NCBI GenBank assembly: GCA_905221605.1
Contig: CAJNDS010002081.1
Span: 1-28,500, forward strand
Direction: 5' to 3'
Length of the DNA stretch: 28,500 nt
DNA from: Symbiodinium natans
Taxonomy: Eukaryota > Sar > Dinophyceae > Suessiales > Symbiodiniaceae
Notes under the pieces: model-generated
Database searches by the model: none
Told to the model about the DNA's origin: nothing
Seen by the model: the letters and a program-made list of their open reading frames with translations, nothing else
Position numbers and translations under genes: made by a program
Part shown: in pieces, positions 26,950 through 28,500 of the stretch
Layout: every line of letters starts with the position of its first letter
Numbering within the stretch: position 1 is the first letter of the stretch

Positions 26950-28500
26950 CGCAACGACGTTTGGTAACCTCCCAACCAACTTTAAAACGGGAACCCTTCT
27001 GCGGAGCATTCGGGAAAAAACTCTATAGCAATCACAAACACAGCGCCCACATGAGAAGATAAAAAACTCCATCCAATAAATCAGCAATACCTCTACGCAA
27101 GCTGCTAGATGTTGCCACCCTTGTGCCGAGTTAAAATCTGTACATGCCTATACGAAAGAAGTAAGAAGATTTTGAGACCGGACACCATGGCGTTGACCGG
27201 CTTTGAGCACTCGCAGACTGGAGAGTGATTCTCGAACTCGGCATTGCAGCTCATCTCAGGCCTCATGTCTTAGCTGTCTCACACTTCTTCTGCTCCCGGA
27301 AACCCATGCACAAGAAGCGCATGAGAGCCGCGCCCAACATCACAACCTCTGCTGCACACGGTGCTTTTGGCTTTGCGAGTACTCAGGGTGTGCTCTCAGG
27401 TTGCTGCTCATGAAACGTCCTTGGTAAGCCTTCAGGCAAGAGAAACCTCCTGTCGGCAATTGTGGGCAACGCGACATAACGGCAAGTAAGCGCCCACACT
27501 TGCAACCTGCTGAACAACATAGCATGTCTCTGTCAACAATGACTTTGTGCGCAACACTTGTCGCCGAGCTCTCCTTGTGCCTGGCGAGCATCTGACACCG
27601 TAACATTCACATGTGGCCCGTCTGGCAAATTGCTGAACCATGTAACATCACTGCGATAGTGTCTTATAGTTTTAACTTGTTTCTGTTTAAACATATTTTT
27701 CCGCTATGGTTACCATTAGTATTTTTATTACCATGCTTCGTACTATCGTTTTTCTTGTTAGCCGTCGACCCGACCTGAGGGGCGAGCGCCAAGTCTACCT
27801 GCTACCCCCGTGTGCCCCTGCCCGCTCCAGCCCCCACCCACATCACACCTCTGAGATGTGATTGGGGCGTCACGCACCTCCTAACAGGTACAGCACGCCA
27901 GGCACACCAGCGTCTCCTTTTCTGCTCTGCACTAAGCACAAACTGCTGCAGCAGCTCCTTCGAGTAAGAAGTGTTCTGGTGGGAATCTGGTGATCTGGTC
28001 TGTGCGTCAGTTGTATCTCAGGTGGCCTTGAGGGTTTGCGATGCAAGTTCAGCATCATTGTGAATTAGCCCTAAGTCGAGAGAAGGCTCACAAAGAGTCT
28101 CCGGACAAGCTCATGCAAGGAGTGTTGGAATTTCGGAATGCTCCGGGCTGTGGTCTGAAGACCCCAGACAATGTGATGTCTGCGTGCTGGAATGCTCCGG
28201 TCTGCTCCAGGTGATTCGCTCAGGCCCGTCGACCTACTTGCCAAATCCTCCTGTTCCCCTCAAAATCCCTGCAGGGGAAAGGCAGACGCTGCTCCTCCAT
28301 ATCATTGACTCATCACAATGAATCAATGTGCACACTAATACATGCAGGCTGGAATGCCGCAACCCATTGTCAGGACTAAGCCGCAGCGGAGCCGACCACA
28401 TGCAAAAACCGCGAACCCCTGGCGAAACTTTACCCGTGCCTGGCAATAGACTTCGCAGTTGAGGTAGGACTTCGCAGCCTACCCGATGGCTATCACGACA
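26950..28500. other. Right-hand end; no gene recognised
   Basis: Only short open frames (60-90 codons) on both strands, none with a domain, signal or splice pattern I can support. A 13-bp motif ggaatgctccggk recurs at about 28134 and 28189. It may be intergenic or intron of a neighbouring gene. Confidence 0.5.

Noticed and set aside
26177-27028. Plus-strand open frame of 283 codons, His/Thr/Pro-rich
   Set aside because: It is a translation of the 14-bp minisatellite, with no start context or domain.

Overview
The window looks like nuclear DNA of a dinoflagellate. The pointers are many short introns with GC-AG as well as GT-AG ends, short direct repeats at the intron borders, a very large mosaic gene read in one direction, heavy simple-repeat content with a block of (AAC)n, a TTTAGGG telomere-type repeat, and a decayed Ty1/copia element. 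The (AAC)n richness recalls Polarella-type genomes, but the species cannot be fixed from this window.

Most of the window (about 1246-24973, minus strand) appears to be one giant gene, 3'-truncated by the left edge. Reading from right to left: a signal peptide (ATG at 24971-24973), the tail of a MAM domain, eight MAM domains alternating between two subtypes (24.8-16.2 kb), a complete set of seven RCC1-type repeats (15.95-13.75 kb), one SRCR domain, six kelch repeats, two cysteine-rich repeats with a YQLCWC-type motif, several GCC2/GCC3 (ephrin-receptor-like) cysteine modules, and then a scattered set of short exons that encode a multi-pass membrane region (about 8.0-1.2 kb). I worked out the first 14 exons base by base. 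Phases and domain continuity agree at every junction except for one apparent missing base in the last kelch repeat (C-run at 12240-12244). The later exons are progressively less certain, but two pairs of consecutive junctions there also fit in phase.

The fourth intron (16817-21053, 4.2 kb) is bordered by a perfect 17-bp direct repeat and carries plus-strand remains of a copia-type retrotransposon. Tandem repeats fill the rest: a 1.1-kb trinucleotide block at the left edge, CA/TG and TGCATG tracts at 3.8-7 kb, a G-rich tract at 7.13-7.2 kb, a 10-bp purine minisatellite inside an intron at 13.4 kb, a 204-bp higher-order repeat upstream of the gene (25.0-26.0 kb), a 14-bp minisatellite (26.2-26.7 kb) and a 10/11-bp one (26.86-26.95 kb). 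I recognise no gene in 24.98-28.5 kb.

Taken together, the gene would encode a secreted-face adhesion or recognition receptor. It would have a stalk of MAM modules, two beta-propellers (RCC1 and kelch), a scavenger-receptor domain, a cysteine-rich neck and a membrane-embedded C-terminal part. Ligand and function are unknown.
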